Below, one piece after another: positions 43,915-52,800 of a DNA stretch of 57,327 nucleotides. Below the pieces are notes generated by a model. It was given only the letters and a program-made list of their open reading frames with translations, was not told where the DNA came from and searched no databases. Positions within the stretch are counted from its first letter, which is position 1; the number at the start of each line of letters is the position of its first letter. Source of the DNA: Bacteroidales bacterium (lineage in GTDB: Bacteria > Bacteroidota > Bacteroidia > Bacteroidales > Lentimicrobiaceae); contig JAGXGB010000077.1 in assembly GCA_024636955.1 (NCBI GenBank), positions 1-57,327 of the forward strand, in the 5' to 3' direction. A program made the position numbers and the translations under genes.

Positions 43915-43940
43915 ACCACCGTATTTACGGTGGTTTTTTA
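43915..43940 (+). terminator. Rho-independent terminator after the SRPBCC gene
   Basis: ACCACCGTA at 43915-43923 pairs with TACGGTGGT at 43926-43934 across a two-base loop and is followed by six T residues. Confidence 0.9.
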
Positions 43941-43964
43941 ATTTTAAGCAAGTTTGCTGTTTGT

Positions 43965-43996
43965 TTTGTTATTTACATGAACTTCTGCTAAATTTG
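43965..43996 (+). promoter_or_regulatory. Promoter of the GH13 gene (TTTG-N20-TAAATTTG)
   Basis: TTTG at 43965-43968, 20 bases, then TAAATTTG at 43989-43996 match the Bacteroidota consensus with one extra spacer base. The start codon is at 44040, leaving a leader of about 35-40 nt. Confidence 0.72.
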
Positions 43997-44039
43997 TTCT
44001 CTCTGAGACTTTGCATATCCATAATTTAAAACAAAATAT

Positions 44040-45407
44040 ATGAATCGACACAATCTCTTTCTGGTAATACTCCTGGGAGTATTTACCATTTCAACGGTTT
44101 CATGCAGGCAGGAAGCAAAACCTGTTGAGTCAACAGATGTAAAACAGGTTAAACATCCCGATTGGAGTAAGGATGCAAGCATATATGAGATAAACATTCG
44201 CCAGTATACTCAGGAAGGTACTTTTGAAGCGCTTGAAGGGCATTTGCCACGTATAAAGGAACTTGGCACTAAAATCATCTGGTTGATGCCTATCCATCCG
44301 ATTGGTGAACTTAACAGGAAAGGCGGACTTGGAAGTTATTATTCAGTAAAGGATTACAAGGGCATTAACCCCGAATATGGTGATTCCCTTAGCTTTAAAA
44401 GATTTGTTAAGCGGGCTCATGAGGAAGGGTTATATGTAATAATCGATTGGGTGGCCAATCACTCTTCATGGGATAACGCATTGGTTACTCAAAAACCAGA
44501 TTGGTACGCGAAAGATTCAACAGGTAAAATGTTTGCTCCATTTGACTGGACAGATGTAGTTAAGTTTGATTTTGCAGTTCCTGAAGTTCGCAGCTATATG
44601 ATTGATGCTATGAAATATTGGGTGCAGTACTATGATATTGATGGTTACAGATGTGACGTTGCCGGTGAAGTCCCTATGGATTTCTGGAATGATGCCAGAA
44701 CCGAACTTGATAAAATAAAACCTGTGTTTATGCTTGCCGAAGCAGAAGGTCCACAATTCCATAGCGCATTTGACATGACCTATGGATGGGAGTTCCATCA
44801 CATCATGAATAAAGTGTATAAGGGGGAGGCAGGTCCTAACGACATAGAAGACTACCTGTTGAAAAACGACTCATTGTATCCTGAAGACGCGTACAGGATG
44901 TATTTCATTACTAATCATGATGAGAATTCCTGGGCCGGGACTGAATTTGAAAGACTCGGTGATGCAGTTGAGACATTTTTTGCCCTAACAACATTAGTTC
45001 CGGGCATGCCTTTAGTTTATTCAGGTCAGGAAGCTGGTTTTAACAAACGACTTCAATTCTTTGAGAAGGATGCTATTGATTGGAACAATTACCAAATGGC
45101 AGAGTATTATCAAACCATTCTGGGACTAAATTCTTCACACCCTGCATTGTATAATGGCAATGAAGGCGGAGATTGGTCACGAATTAAAACTGATAATGAC
45201 GATAAAGCTTTTGTTATCCTAACTGAAAAAAATACTCAAAAAGTGTTAGGTCTATTCAATCTTAGTGAAGAAGAAATTACAATTGCACTTCAGGACGACA
45301 AAGCTTATGATATGTACAAGACCTTGTTTACATTCGAAGATATTACTGTTAGTGAAAACACCCGGATTATCTTACCTGCATGGTCATATAAAGTATTGTA
45401 TAAATAG
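44040..45407 (+). CDS. GH13-family alpha-amylase-like lipoprotein
   Basis: The 455-residue protein has a lipoprotein signal (lipobox VSC, Cys22) and a GH13 TIM barrel. Conserved regions are I (VIIDWVANHSSWD), II (DGYRCDVA, nucleophile Asp206), III (MLAEAEG, acid Glu234) and IV (FITNHDENSW, Asp294). A small C-terminal beta domain follows. It cleaves alpha-glucosidic linkages and should face the periplasm or cell surface. The linkage and chain preference cannot be read from sequence. It precedes a GH31 glucosidase, with a terminator between them, which together suggest breakdown of starch- or glycogen-like alpha-glucans. Confidence 0.92.
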   Translation: MNRHNLFLVILLGVFTISTVSCRQEAKPVESTDVKQVKHPDWSKDASIYEINIRQYTQEGTFEALEGHLPRIKELGTKIIWLMPIHPIGELNRKGGLGSYYSVKDYKGINPEYGDSLSFKRFVKRAHEEGLYVIIDWVANHSSWDNALVTQKPDWYAKDSTGKMFAPFDWTDVVKFDFAVPEVRSYMIDAMKYWVQYYDIDGYRCDVAGEVPMDFWNDARTELDKIKPVFMLAEAEGPQFHSAFDMTYGWEFHHIMNKVYKGEAGPNDIEDYLLKNDSLYPEDAYRMYFITNHDENSWAGTEFERLGDAVETFFALTTLVPGMPLVYSGQEAGFNKRLQFFEKDAIDWNNYQMAEYYQTILGLNSSHPALYNGNEGGDWSRIKTDNDDKAFVILTEKNTQKVLGLFNLSEEEITIALQDDKAYDMYKTLFTFEDITVSENTRIILPAWSYKVLYK

Positions 45408-45427
45408 CAGACGTTAATTTAAACCTA

Positions 45428-45453
45428 CCCGGCATAACTTTGCCGGGTTTTTA
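45428..45453 (+). terminator. Rho-independent terminator between the GH13 and GH31 genes
   Basis: CCCGGC at 45428-45433 pairs with GCCGGG at 45442-45447 and is followed by five T residues. Its loop contains TAACTTTG, a TAnnTTTG match 22 bases before the GH31 start, so the hairpin loop could double as that gene's -7 box. Confidence 0.82.
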
Positions 45454-45464
45454 ATTTTAAGTCA

Positions 45465-47930
45465 ATGATATCAAGATCAAAATTGCTCCTAATAGTAACA
45501 TTATTTATGTTAACGAACAGTTCATACTCACAGCGGTCAATGAATAAGAGTCTTGGCAAACTGTCTTCATTTGAAGTAAACGACCAAACTCTAAACATTA
45601 TAACTGATAATGGAAAAGCTGCAGTTACAGTTTATGATGCCGGAATTATCAGATTAAGGATTGTGCAAGATGATTTCATTGAACGCTTCTCTTATGCTGT
45701 AGAGGCGCAACCTGTTAAAACAGCTGTAAATGTCAGGGAGGAGAATACAAAACTGACAATGGAAACAGAGCTGATTTCCATAGAGATAACCAAAGACCCT
45801 GTACGCTTTAGCTTTTATTCCCGCGATGGCTCACTGCTAAATGCTGATGATCCTGCATTTGGGACATCCTGGATTGGAACCGAAGTAACTACCTTTAAAA
45901 CTTTGCAAAAGGATGAACGCTTTCTTGGACTGGGAGAGAAAACCGGAAACCTTGATCGTCGTGGAAGCGCATACGACAACTGGAATACTGATAATCCGCG
46001 CTATGGCCCTGCAGATGATCCGCTGTATGTTACTATTCCTTTCTATATTGGAATTGTGGGACAAAAGGCATATGGAATTTTCTTTGACAATACCCACAGA
46101 AGCAGGTTTAACTTTGGAGCAAGTAATGACAGATTCAGCTCATTTAGTGCTGACGATGGTGAAATGGATTATTACTTCTTCCATAATGACAATGTTGCAG
46201 GAATCATTAAGCAGTATACTCAAATAACAGGTAGAATGAGCATGCCTCCATTGTGGTCACTTGGCTACCAGCAATGCCGCTGGAGTTATTTCCCTGATTC
46301 AGAAGTACTCAACATTGCCAAAGAGTTCAGGGATCGAAAGATACCACTGGATGTTCTGTATCTTGATATTCACTACATGGATGCCTACAAGATATTCACA
46401 TGGCATCCTGTGCGGTTCCCAAATCCTTCAAAACTTCTTAATGACCTTAAATCACTTGGTGTCCATACAACAGTTATTGTTGATCCGGGTATAAAGGTGG
46501 AGAAGGGTTATGAAGCATACGAGGATGGCGTGGCCAAAAATATGTTTACTAAATTCCCCGATGGTAATTTGTATACCGCTCAAGTTTGGCCTGGATGGTG
46601 CCACTTCCCTGATTTTACGATGCCTGCAGCAAGAGAATGGTGGGGTAGTAAATTCAAAGGTCTCGTAGATCTTGGCATTGACGGCTTTTGGAACGACATG
46701 AACGAAATAGCCTCATGGGGTGGTGGGTACACACCTCACCTTGTAAACTTTGACTGGGAAGGTGAGAATACAACATACCGACAGGCCAAGAATGTATATG
46801 GAATGCTTATGGCGAAAAGCACATTTGAGGGAACAAAGAAACTGATGAACGGTCGGAGGCCTTTTAACCTTACCCGCGCTGGTTATGCCGGACTCCAGAA
46901 ATACACTGCACTGTGGACAGGCGACAACCATGCAACAGAAGAGCACATGATGCTTGGTGCAAGGCTTATCAATAGTCTTGGGCTAAGTGGAGTATCATTT
47001 GCAGGAGTTGATGTGGGTGGCTTCAGTAAGGATGCAACCCCTTCCCTGTTTGCCCGGTGGATAAGCCTTGGAACTTTTACCCCTTTCTTCAGAAGTCATA
47101 CCCACTATGACACAAGGCAATCAGAACCCTGGGTTTATGGTGAAACAGTAGAGAATATTAGCAGGAACTACATAACCTTCAGATACAAGATGCTACCATA
47201 CCTGTATTCTGTATTTCATCAGTCAACTATTGATGGTATGCCCGTGGCAAGAAGTCTTGCCATAGACTACACCAATGATGAAAAAGTGTTCTGGTTTGTT
47301 TACCAGCATCAGTATATGTTTGGTCCTGCATTTCTGGTTGCACCAGTTGAAAGTACAAAAGAGCATGCCAAAGTTTATTTACCTGCCGGTGGTTGGTATA
47401 ACCTGCACTCAGGCGAATACTTTGAAGGTAATACAGAACTGGTAACTGAGTCTAAATTGCCTCATTTGCCGGTATTTGTAAAGGCTGGGTCTATAATCCC
47501 TTTGCAAAACGCACTTCAACATACAGGTGAATCAGCCGGAGATACACTATTCCTGCACGTCTTCAAAGGAAATGAAGTAACAAGTTTCCAGTATTATGAG
47601 GATGATGGCAACTCATATGACTATGAGAAAGGGAGTTACTACAGCCGCAATATTGTTTTTGATCCCATTAAAAAGGAAGTACAAATAGAAGCTGTTATAG
47701 GGAAATACAACAGCAGATTTAAAACTATACAGATACTCCTTCATGGGTTTACTTCTGAACAATTTTCGATAAATAACCGTGGAGTTGCAGCTTTTGAAGA
47801 TCAGGTAGATTTACTAAATGCCCTTGATTCTGGTGATCCTTTGTTTCTGGAAAATCTGCATGTGAGCATTCCGGTTCAAAGGATAGATATTAATAATGAA
47901 TCGGATAGAATAGTGATAAAATGGAAATAA
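45465..47930 (+). CDS. GH31-family alpha-glucosidase
   Basis: The 821-residue exported enzyme has a signal peptide (cleavage after SYSQ near residue 23) and an N-terminal galactose-mutarotase-like domain. The GH31 barrel has nucleophile Asp411 in DGFWNDMNE and acid/base Asp487 in LWTGDNHA, followed by proximal and distal beta domains. Further family blocks are PPLWSLGYQQCRW and SGVSFAGVDVGGF. It releases glucose or xylose from non-reducing ends of alpha-linked oligosaccharides and would complete the work of the adjacent GH13 enzyme in the periplasm. Alpha-glucosidase is more likely than alpha-xylosidase given that neighbour. Confidence 0.92.
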   Translation: MISRSKLLLIVTLFMLTNSSYSQRSMNKSLGKLSSFEVNDQTLNIITDNGKAAVTVYDAGIIRLRIVQDDFIERFSYAVEAQPVKTAVNVREENTKLTMETELISIEITKDPVRFSFYSRDGSLLNADDPAFGTSWIGTEVTTFKTLQKDERFLGLGEKTGNLDRRGSAYDNWNTDNPRYGPADDPLYVTIPFYIGIVGQKAYGIFFDNTHRSRFNFGASNDRFSSFSADDGEMDYYFFHNDNVAGIIKQYTQITGRMSMPPLWSLGYQQCRWSYFPDSEVLNIAKEFRDRKIPLDVLYLDIHYMDAYKIFTWHPVRFPNPSKLLNDLKSLGVHTTVIVDPGIKVEKGYEAYEDGVAKNMFTKFPDGNLYTAQVWPGWCHFPDFTMPAAREWWGSKFKGLVDLGIDGFWNDMNEIASWGGGYTPHLVNFDWEGENTTYRQAKNVYGMLMAKSTFEGTKKLMNGRRPFNLTRAGYAGLQKYTALWTGDNHATEEHMMLGARLINSLGLSGVSFAGVDVGGFSKDATPSLFARWISLGTFTPFFRSHTHYDTRQSEPWVYGETVENISRNYITFRYKMLPYLYSVFHQSTIDGMPVARSLAIDYTNDEKVFWFVYQHQYMFGPAFLVAPVESTKEHAKVYLPAGGWYNLHSGEYFEGNTELVTESKLPHLPVFVKAGSIIPLQNALQHTGESAGDTLFLHVFKGNEVTSFQYYEDDGNSYDYEKGSYYSRNIVFDPIKKEVQIEAVIGKYNSRFKTIQILLHGFTSEQFSINNRGVAAFEDQVDLLNALDSGDPLFLENLHVSIPVQRIDINNESDRIVIKWK

Positions 47931-48050
47931 AAGACTAAAACATGCATATAGTTCCAAAATGAAACTATTACTATGTTATTATCAGGGCATACACTTCAGA
48001 ACTGACGTTAATTAAGTGTCATCCTCTTCAATCTGAAAAACCTTAACAAC

Positions 48051-48079
48051 AAAAAACCGGTCGATGCGACCGGTTTTTT
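48051..48079. terminator. Bidirectional terminator between convergent genes
   Basis: AAAAAACCGGTCG at 48051-48063 is the exact reverse complement of 48067-48079 with a three-base loop. A-run and T-run flanks make it a terminator on both strands, for the GH31 gene and the receiver-domain gene. Confidence 0.92.
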
Positions 48080-48081
48080 GT

Positions 48082-48567
48082 TTACTGCATTTTTTGTTTA
48101 CTTATATAATTGCCCCATTTAATAAGTACATTATGCAGTATATTAAGGTTAATTGGTTTTGACATATAATCCACCATTCCTGCATTGATACATTTATCTT
48201 TGTCTTCAACCATTGCATTGGCTGTTAGCGCAATAATTAAAGGTTGCCGTTCAACTGAAATATCTTGTTTAATTTTTATAGTAGCTTCTATACCAGTCAT
48301 CTCAGGCATTTGTGTGTCCATTAAGATGATATCGAAATCCACTGTTTTGGCCAATTCATAAGCTTCGCGGCCGTTCATAACAGCTCGTGCATTATAGCCC
48401 ATTTTTGACAGAATAGACGTTGCAAGCTTTTGATTAACTAAGTTGTCCTCAGCAATCATTATGTTAAGTGGATACCGGCTACACATTGATTCATCAATTT
48501 GATGACATGTTGATGGCTTTTTTTCCTCTGTGCCTGGCCTCATAACTTCTTTATAAATATCGCGCAC
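48082..48567 (-). CDS. Response-regulator receiver-domain protein
   Basis: The product of up to 161 residues is mostly one receiver domain: LNIMIAEDNLVNQKLA (acidic pair Glu40/Asp41), phosphoacceptor Asp84 in IILMDTQMPEM, Thr115 and Lys137 in DYMSKPI. No output domain follows. The frame opens with GTG 48567, and an ATG at 48543 gives a 153-residue form. The sequence style (NLVNQKLA, MPEMTGIEA, PINLNILHNVL) is that of receivers at the C-terminus of hybrid histidine kinases, so it may be a detached or remnant receiver. Upstream, an ATG at about 48613 would join this frame if one A were removed from a short A-run. Confidence 0.78.
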   Translation of the reverse strand: MRDIYKEVMRPGTEEKKPSTCHQIDESMCSRYPLNIMIAEDNLVNQKLATSILSKMGYNARAVMNGREAYELAKTVDFDIILMDTQMPEMTGIEATIKIKQDISVERQPLIIALTANAMVEDKDKCINAGMVDYMSKPINLNILHNVLIKWGNYISKQKMQ

Positions 48568-48775
48568 TGTTACTTGCTTATGATCAGGAATTAATTTTTC
48601 CTGACCTATTCATACGGTTTTCATTAAACAACAAATTCGCCATACTTGCAAATGTATTGGTAATCAACGTTTTGAAGATTAAGTGAAGCTTATCATATGT
48701 CCCCAATACGGACATTTTGCACATTAACAGGACAAATAGAATTCAGGGTGTTAGTTATCTATCAAAACAGCATTT

Positions 48776-48840
48776 TTAATATCTTAGCAGGCGAAATTTA
48801 TTAGTATCTTGTATTCGCAAGTTTTTAGTATCTTGTATTA
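48776..48840. repeat. 24-bp repeats upstream of the S9 peptidase
   Basis: The 15-base motif TTAGTATCTTGTATT occurs at 48801-48815 and 48825-48839, exactly 24 bp apart. A diverged copy (TTAATATCTTAGCAG) starts near 48776. The copies lie 25-90 bp before the GTG start of the peptidase gene, within its probable promoter region. Confidence 0.65.
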
Positions 48841-48863
48841 TTAAACCTTTAAATATCGGTATC

Positions 48864-50957
48864 GTGAAAAAGAAATTATTATTTATCAGTGCATTGATGC
48901 TCAGCATTTCAGTTCTGGGACAGGAACGTTTCAGTGCTGAAACTCTATGGAAATTAGGCAGGGTTAGTGATATGCAGTTATCACCCTCAGGCAAAACAAT
49001 CCTATACGGTGTGACCTGGTACGATGTTGCTGCGAATAAAGGCAATAGGGACCTTTACATTCTTGATGAAAATGCAGAATCACCCCGCAAACTAACTGAT
49101 ACAAAAACTAGTGAAAATAACGCAATCTGGCGGCCTGATGGTAAAATGATTGGCTATCTATCGGCTGAATCAGGCTCTATGCAATTATGGGAAATGGGTG
49201 TTAATGGAGAAGACAAAAAGCAAATCAGTAATATTGAAGGCGGCATAAACGGCTTTTCCTACTCTCCTGATATGAAGAACGTAGCATACATTAAAGATGT
49301 AAAGATCGAAAAAGACGCACATGACCTGTATCCTGATTTACCTCTTGCAAATGCTTTGATATACGATGATCTTATGTACAGGCACTGGAATGATTGGCAC
49401 GACTATAAGTATAGCCACGTCTTTATTGCTTCATATAATGATGGATCAATTGGTGAAGGTAAGGATGTCATGGCTGGTGAGCCTTTTGACAGTCCACTGA
49501 TGCCTAATGGTGGTATGGAACAGATTGTTTGGCGGCCTGATGGTTCAGCATTAGCGTATGTGTGCAAAAAATTAAAAGGCAAAGACTATGCAGTTAGTAC
49601 CAACAGTGATATCTATTTGTACAATCTTGTTAATGGCACCACAGAAAATCTGACAAAAGAAAATGAAGGCTATGATCAGGATCCTGTATTCTCTAACGAC
49701 GGCTCTAAAATGGCCTATCGTAGCATGAAGACCCCAGGTTTTGAAGCTGATAAGGATCGTATCATGCTACTTGAGTTTGCAACAAGTAATTCTAAAGTAA
49801 ACCAGAAAGTTAATGAGCAATCGAAAGATAAGGCTGGTAATCCTCAGCAATTAGAATCTCACATTGTAAAAGACCTCTCAACTGAGTTCGATCAAAGTTC
49901 AGGTAACTTTACCTTCAGTAATGACGGTAAAACCCTTTATTTCATAAGTGGTACCGAAGCAACATATCAGGTATATAAACTTGATATATCAACCGGCAAG
50001 ATCACTCAAATTACTAAAGGAGATCATGACATCCAGGCATTTGCTTTATCGGGAAATGATTTGATCATAACCAAGATGCGTATGGACCTTCCGTCAGAAA
50101 TATTTAAAGTAAAAGCTGACGGTTCAGAGGAACAATTAACTTTTACTAACCGTCAAATCCTTAAAGATGTCGAATTAGGAAAAACGACTAAAAGATGGAT
50201 TACTACAACTGATGGCAAGAAAATGCTGGTATGGGTTATACTCCCTCCTAATTTCGATCCAAATAAAAAATATCCTGCTCTTCTTTACTGTCAGGGTGGC
50301 CCTCAAAGTGCTGTAAGTCAGTTCTTTTCATACAGGTGGAACTTTCAGATGATGGCAGCACATGATTACGTTATTGTTGCCCCAAACAGGCGTGGATTAC
50401 CAACTTTCGGTCAGGAATGGAATGACCAGATAAGCGGTGATTATGGCGGACAAAACATGAAGGATTACCTTACTGCTATAGATTCAGTTTCCGCAGAGAC
50501 ATGGGTTGATGAAACACGATTGGGCGCTGTAGGTGCTAGTTATGGAGGCTATTCAGTTTATTGGCTGGCTGGCAACCACAACAAGAGATTTAGAACTTTC
50601 CTCGCGCATTGTGGCATCTTCAATTTTGAAAGTATGTACGCTTCTACTGAAGAAATGTTTTTTGTGAATTATGACTATAAAGGTGCGTATTGGGACAAAC
50701 CACGGCCAAAAAGCTACGACTTTTCACCTCACCTGTTTGCCGGAAACTGGGACACTCCTATTCTTGTTATTCATGGGGGTTATGATTTCAGAATTCCATA
50801 TACTGAAGGCATGCAGGCATTTAATGTAGCTCAGTTACAGGATATTGAGAGTCGTTTCTTATTTTTCCCTGACGAAACCCACTTTGTTACAAAACCTCAG
50901 AACGCTATATTGTGGCAAAGGGAATTCTTCCGCTGGCTTGATCAGTGGTTGAAGTAA
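48864..50957 (+). CDS. S9-family (prolyl oligopeptidase / DPP-like) serine peptidase
   Basis: The 697-residue exported peptidase has an N-terminal beta-propeller (WD40-like PD40 repeats, e.g. NAIWRPDGKMIGYLS and VFSNDGSKMAYRS) and a C-terminal alpha/beta hydrolase domain. The catalytic triad is Ser559 (GASYGGY), Asp641 (GGYDFRIP) and His673 (DETHF). The start is GTG 48864, the only codon giving the signal peptide KKKLLFISALMLSISVLGQ. It would clip oligopeptides in the periplasm or on the surface. Exact specificity (dipeptidyl or acylaminoacyl) is not resolved. Confidence 0.92.
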   Translation: MKKKLLFISALMLSISVLGQERFSAETLWKLGRVSDMQLSPSGKTILYGVTWYDVAANKGNRDLYILDENAESPRKLTDTKTSENNAIWRPDGKMIGYLSAESGSMQLWEMGVNGEDKKQISNIEGGINGFSYSPDMKNVAYIKDVKIEKDAHDLYPDLPLANALIYDDLMYRHWNDWHDYKYSHVFIASYNDGSIGEGKDVMAGEPFDSPLMPNGGMEQIVWRPDGSALAYVCKKLKGKDYAVSTNSDIYLYNLVNGTTENLTKENEGYDQDPVFSNDGSKMAYRSMKTPGFEADKDRIMLLEFATSNSKVNQKVNEQSKDKAGNPQQLESHIVKDLSTEFDQSSGNFTFSNDGKTLYFISGTEATYQVYKLDISTGKITQITKGDHDIQAFALSGNDLIITKMRMDLPSEIFKVKADGSEEQLTFTNRQILKDVELGKTTKRWITTTDGKKMLVWVILPPNFDPNKKYPALLYCQGGPQSAVSQFFSYRWNFQMMAAHDYVIVAPNRRGLPTFGQEWNDQISGDYGGQNMKDYLTAIDSVSAETWVDETRLGAVGASYGGYSVYWLAGNHNKRFRTFLAHCGIFNFESMYASTEEMFFVNYDYKGAYWDKPRPKSYDFSPHLFAGNWDTPILVIHGGYDFRIPYTEGMQAFNVAQLQDIESRFLFFPDETHFVTKPQNAILWQREFFRWLDQWLK

Positions 50958-50991
50958 AAGGTATGTATTGTAGAATTGATAAAGGTTGGCT

Positions 50992-51019
50992 TAGAGCCTA
51001 GAGCATAGAGCATAGAAGG
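50992..51019. repeat. 7-bp tandem repeat
   Basis: Four 7-bp units (TAGAGCC, TAGAGCA, TAGAGCA, TAGAAGG) run from 50992 to 51019, 35 bp after the S9 peptidase stop. Confidence 0.7.
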
Positions 51020-51024
51020 AACTT

Positions 51025-51060
51025 CGGGACTATTTTTAACTCAGGTTAATAGTAGTCCCG
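51025..51060. terminator. Candidate terminator between the S9 peptidase and miaA
   Basis: CGGGACTA at 51025-51032 is the reverse complement of TAGTCCCG at 51053-51060 with a 20-base loop. There is no strong T-run, so its terminator activity is uncertain. It sits in the convergent spacer. Confidence 0.45.
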
Positions 51061-51108
51061 ATTCAGTATTGTATAGTCCCAACAAGTTTATCGACCAGCC
51101 CCCGGTTA

Positions 51109-52038
51109 TTAATTAACTCGTTTTAGAGTAGTCACAATGTGATTAATAACAATCTGTGAATCAGGCTGCAGCCACACCATACCGGGATCTTTTCTGAACC
51201 AGGTAATCTGCCTGCGTGCGTATCTCCTGGTGTTGGTCTTTATTTTTTCAATTGCTTCATTCAAAGTGCACTTATTGTCGAAATAATCAAACAACTCCCG
51301 GTAACCAACCGTATTCAGGGAGTTAAGATGACGTAGCCCATAAAAAGAGCGGGCTTCTTCAATAAGACCATCTTCAATCATCTGATCCACTCTTCTATTG
51401 ATGCGGTTATGCAATTCATTGCGTGGTATATTCAGTGCAATCTTGATGATATTGTAATTGCGATTAGCAACGTTGTTCTTTAACTGGGAAGAATATGGCA
51501 TTCCGGTTTGCATTGATACTTCAAGTGCCCTGATTATGCGGGTTGGATTAGCCAGATCTACTTTTGCATAATATACCGGGTCATACTTCATCAATAAAGA
51601 CCTCAGTGCGGGTAATCCTTCCTTTTGATTAAGCTCCAGTAATTGCTCTCGTATGGCATTGTCAATGTTAGGAAATTCATCTATTCCTTCACATACGGCT
51701 TTGATGTATAACCCGGAACCTCCTGTCATAATTACGACATGATGCTTCTCAAAAAGTTTTGATAGCAATAAGTTGACTGAAGTTTCAAATACTGAAACAT
51801 TAAATGAATCAGCCGGGTCAAGGTGGGCAATGAAATGATGCTTTACACTGCTTAGTTGTTCAGCAGAAGGCGCTGCAGTGCCAATAGTTAATCCGCGATA
51901 AAACTGTCGTGAATCAGCAGAAATAATTTCAGTGTTAAATTGTTTGGCAACCTCTGTAGAAACAGATGTTTTGCCCACTGCTGTAGGACCAACAATTACA
52001 ATTAGTGTATTATTGAAAGGCAAGCTTTCACTTACCAT
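51109..52038 (-). CDS. miaA: tRNA dimethylallyltransferase
   Basis: The 309-residue enzyme has the P-loop GPTAVGKT (residues 17-24) and the DSRQFYRGLTIGTAAPS block that recognises the tRNA and dimethylallyl diphosphate. GGSGLYIKAVCEGID and YARRQITWFRKDP are also MiaA signatures. It adds the isopentenyl group to A37 of tRNAs reading UNN codons. Its ATG overlaps the stop of the upstream gene (ATGGTAAG), so translation is coupled to the IS1096-passenger-like gene. Confidence 0.96.
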   Translation of the reverse strand: MVSESLPFNNTLIVIVGPTAVGKTSVSTEVAKQFNTEIISADSRQFYRGLTIGTAAPSAEQLSSVKHHFIAHLDPADSFNVSVFETSVNLLLSKLFEKHHVVIMTGGSGLYIKAVCEGIDEFPNIDNAIREQLLELNQKEGLPALRSLLMKYDPVYYAKVDLANPTRIIRALEVSMQTGMPYSSQLKNNVANRNYNIIKIALNIPRNELHNRINRRVDQMIEDGLIEEARSFYGLRHLNSLNTVGYRELFDYFDNKCTLNEAIEKIKTNTRRYARRQITWFRKDPGMVWLQPDSQIVINHIVTTLKRVN

Positions 52039-52631
52039 TCCTTATCCATTTCAACATTAGGATCAATCAGAAGATCATCATTGTCGTCGTCAGCCTGTGT
52101 AATCTCATCAAACTCACCAGGTAATGGAATTTCACTTGCATCCTCAGCTATGAATGGTAGAGCTGTAACAGCGGAAGGTGTAAGCTTGCCCACGCTCTTG
52201 GAGCAAAGCGGATAATTGGCTTTTGTATCAGCATCAATGATTTTCATTAACTCAAGGTAAAATGTTTTTGGGTTAAGGAAATCATACTCATAAAGCAAAC
52301 GCTGATGCGGATCGTCAATTACATCCTTTATCTTCACTTTCGCCATCTCTAACGTTGGAATTTTAGATGTTCGCGGCTTCCTGTCATCATCATCGTCATC
52401 CACACCTGATGTACTATCGTCATGCGGTTGCATGTCGATCAGGGTAATTTCTTTCTTTTTACGCCAGTTTCTGTCGCAAATAAAGAAAGAAGCTAATTCA
52501 TTACCCTTTAGTTCTGCAGTTTCAACTACAAGGTTATGGAAGTCAAGAAAAGTTTGTGAAGCAAGTATATCGTAATCACGCAGGAAATCATCCTGCTCCT
52601 CTGATAAAAGTCTGAATCTGTAGACATGCAT
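52032..52631 (-). CDS. IS1096-passenger / pRiA4b-ORF3-like protein
   Basis: The 199-residue protein matches the family annotated as IS1096 element passenger TnpR family or plasmid pRiA4b ORF-3-like: VYRFRLLSEEQDDFLRDYDILASQTFLDFHNLV, LLYEYDFLNPKTFYLELMKI. It has an unusually acidic middle and C-terminus (a run of six Asp and a second acidic stretch). Despite the family name there is no transposase or terminal repeat here, and in Bacteroidota this gene is a stable neighbour of miaA. Its stop overlaps the miaA start. Function unknown. Confidence 0.8.
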   Translation of the reverse strand: MHVYRFRLLSEEQDDFLRDYDILASQTFLDFHNLVVETAELKGNELASFFICDRNWRKKKEITLIDMQPHDDSTSGVDDDDDDRKPRTSKIPTLEMAKVKIKDVIDDPHQRLLYEYDFLNPKTFYLELMKIIDADTKANYPLCSKSVGKLTPSAVTALPFIAEDASEIPLPGEFDEITQADDDNDDLLIDPNVEMDKEW

Positions 52632-52736
52632 AATTTAAAAAATTAACAATCAATACAAAGAGTAAAATTAACTGTTTTTATAGAAAAAACAAAACCTAAA
52701 ATTGTTCAATCCAACACGAAAACTGATCTCACTAAT

Positions 52737-52800
52737 CAATTAAAAAGGGGAATTCGTCAATTACCAAGGGAATTCGTTAATTACCAAGGGGTTAGTCCCA
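52737..52800. repeat. 20/21-bp repeat at the end of the CCA-adding enzyme gene
   Basis: Three similar units start at about 52737, 52758 and 52778 (core AATT-ACCAAGGG-AATTCGT; the first has AAAAA in place of ACCAA). On the minus strand the unit nearest the gene contains its last Pro, Trp and stop codons (CCT TGG TAA), so the array looks copied outward from the gene end. Confidence 0.72.

Noticed and set aside
52032..52631. Insertion sequence, from the IS1096-passenger family name
   Set aside because: No transposase, terminal inverted repeats or target duplications; the gene overlaps miaA as in other Bacteroidota and looks resident.
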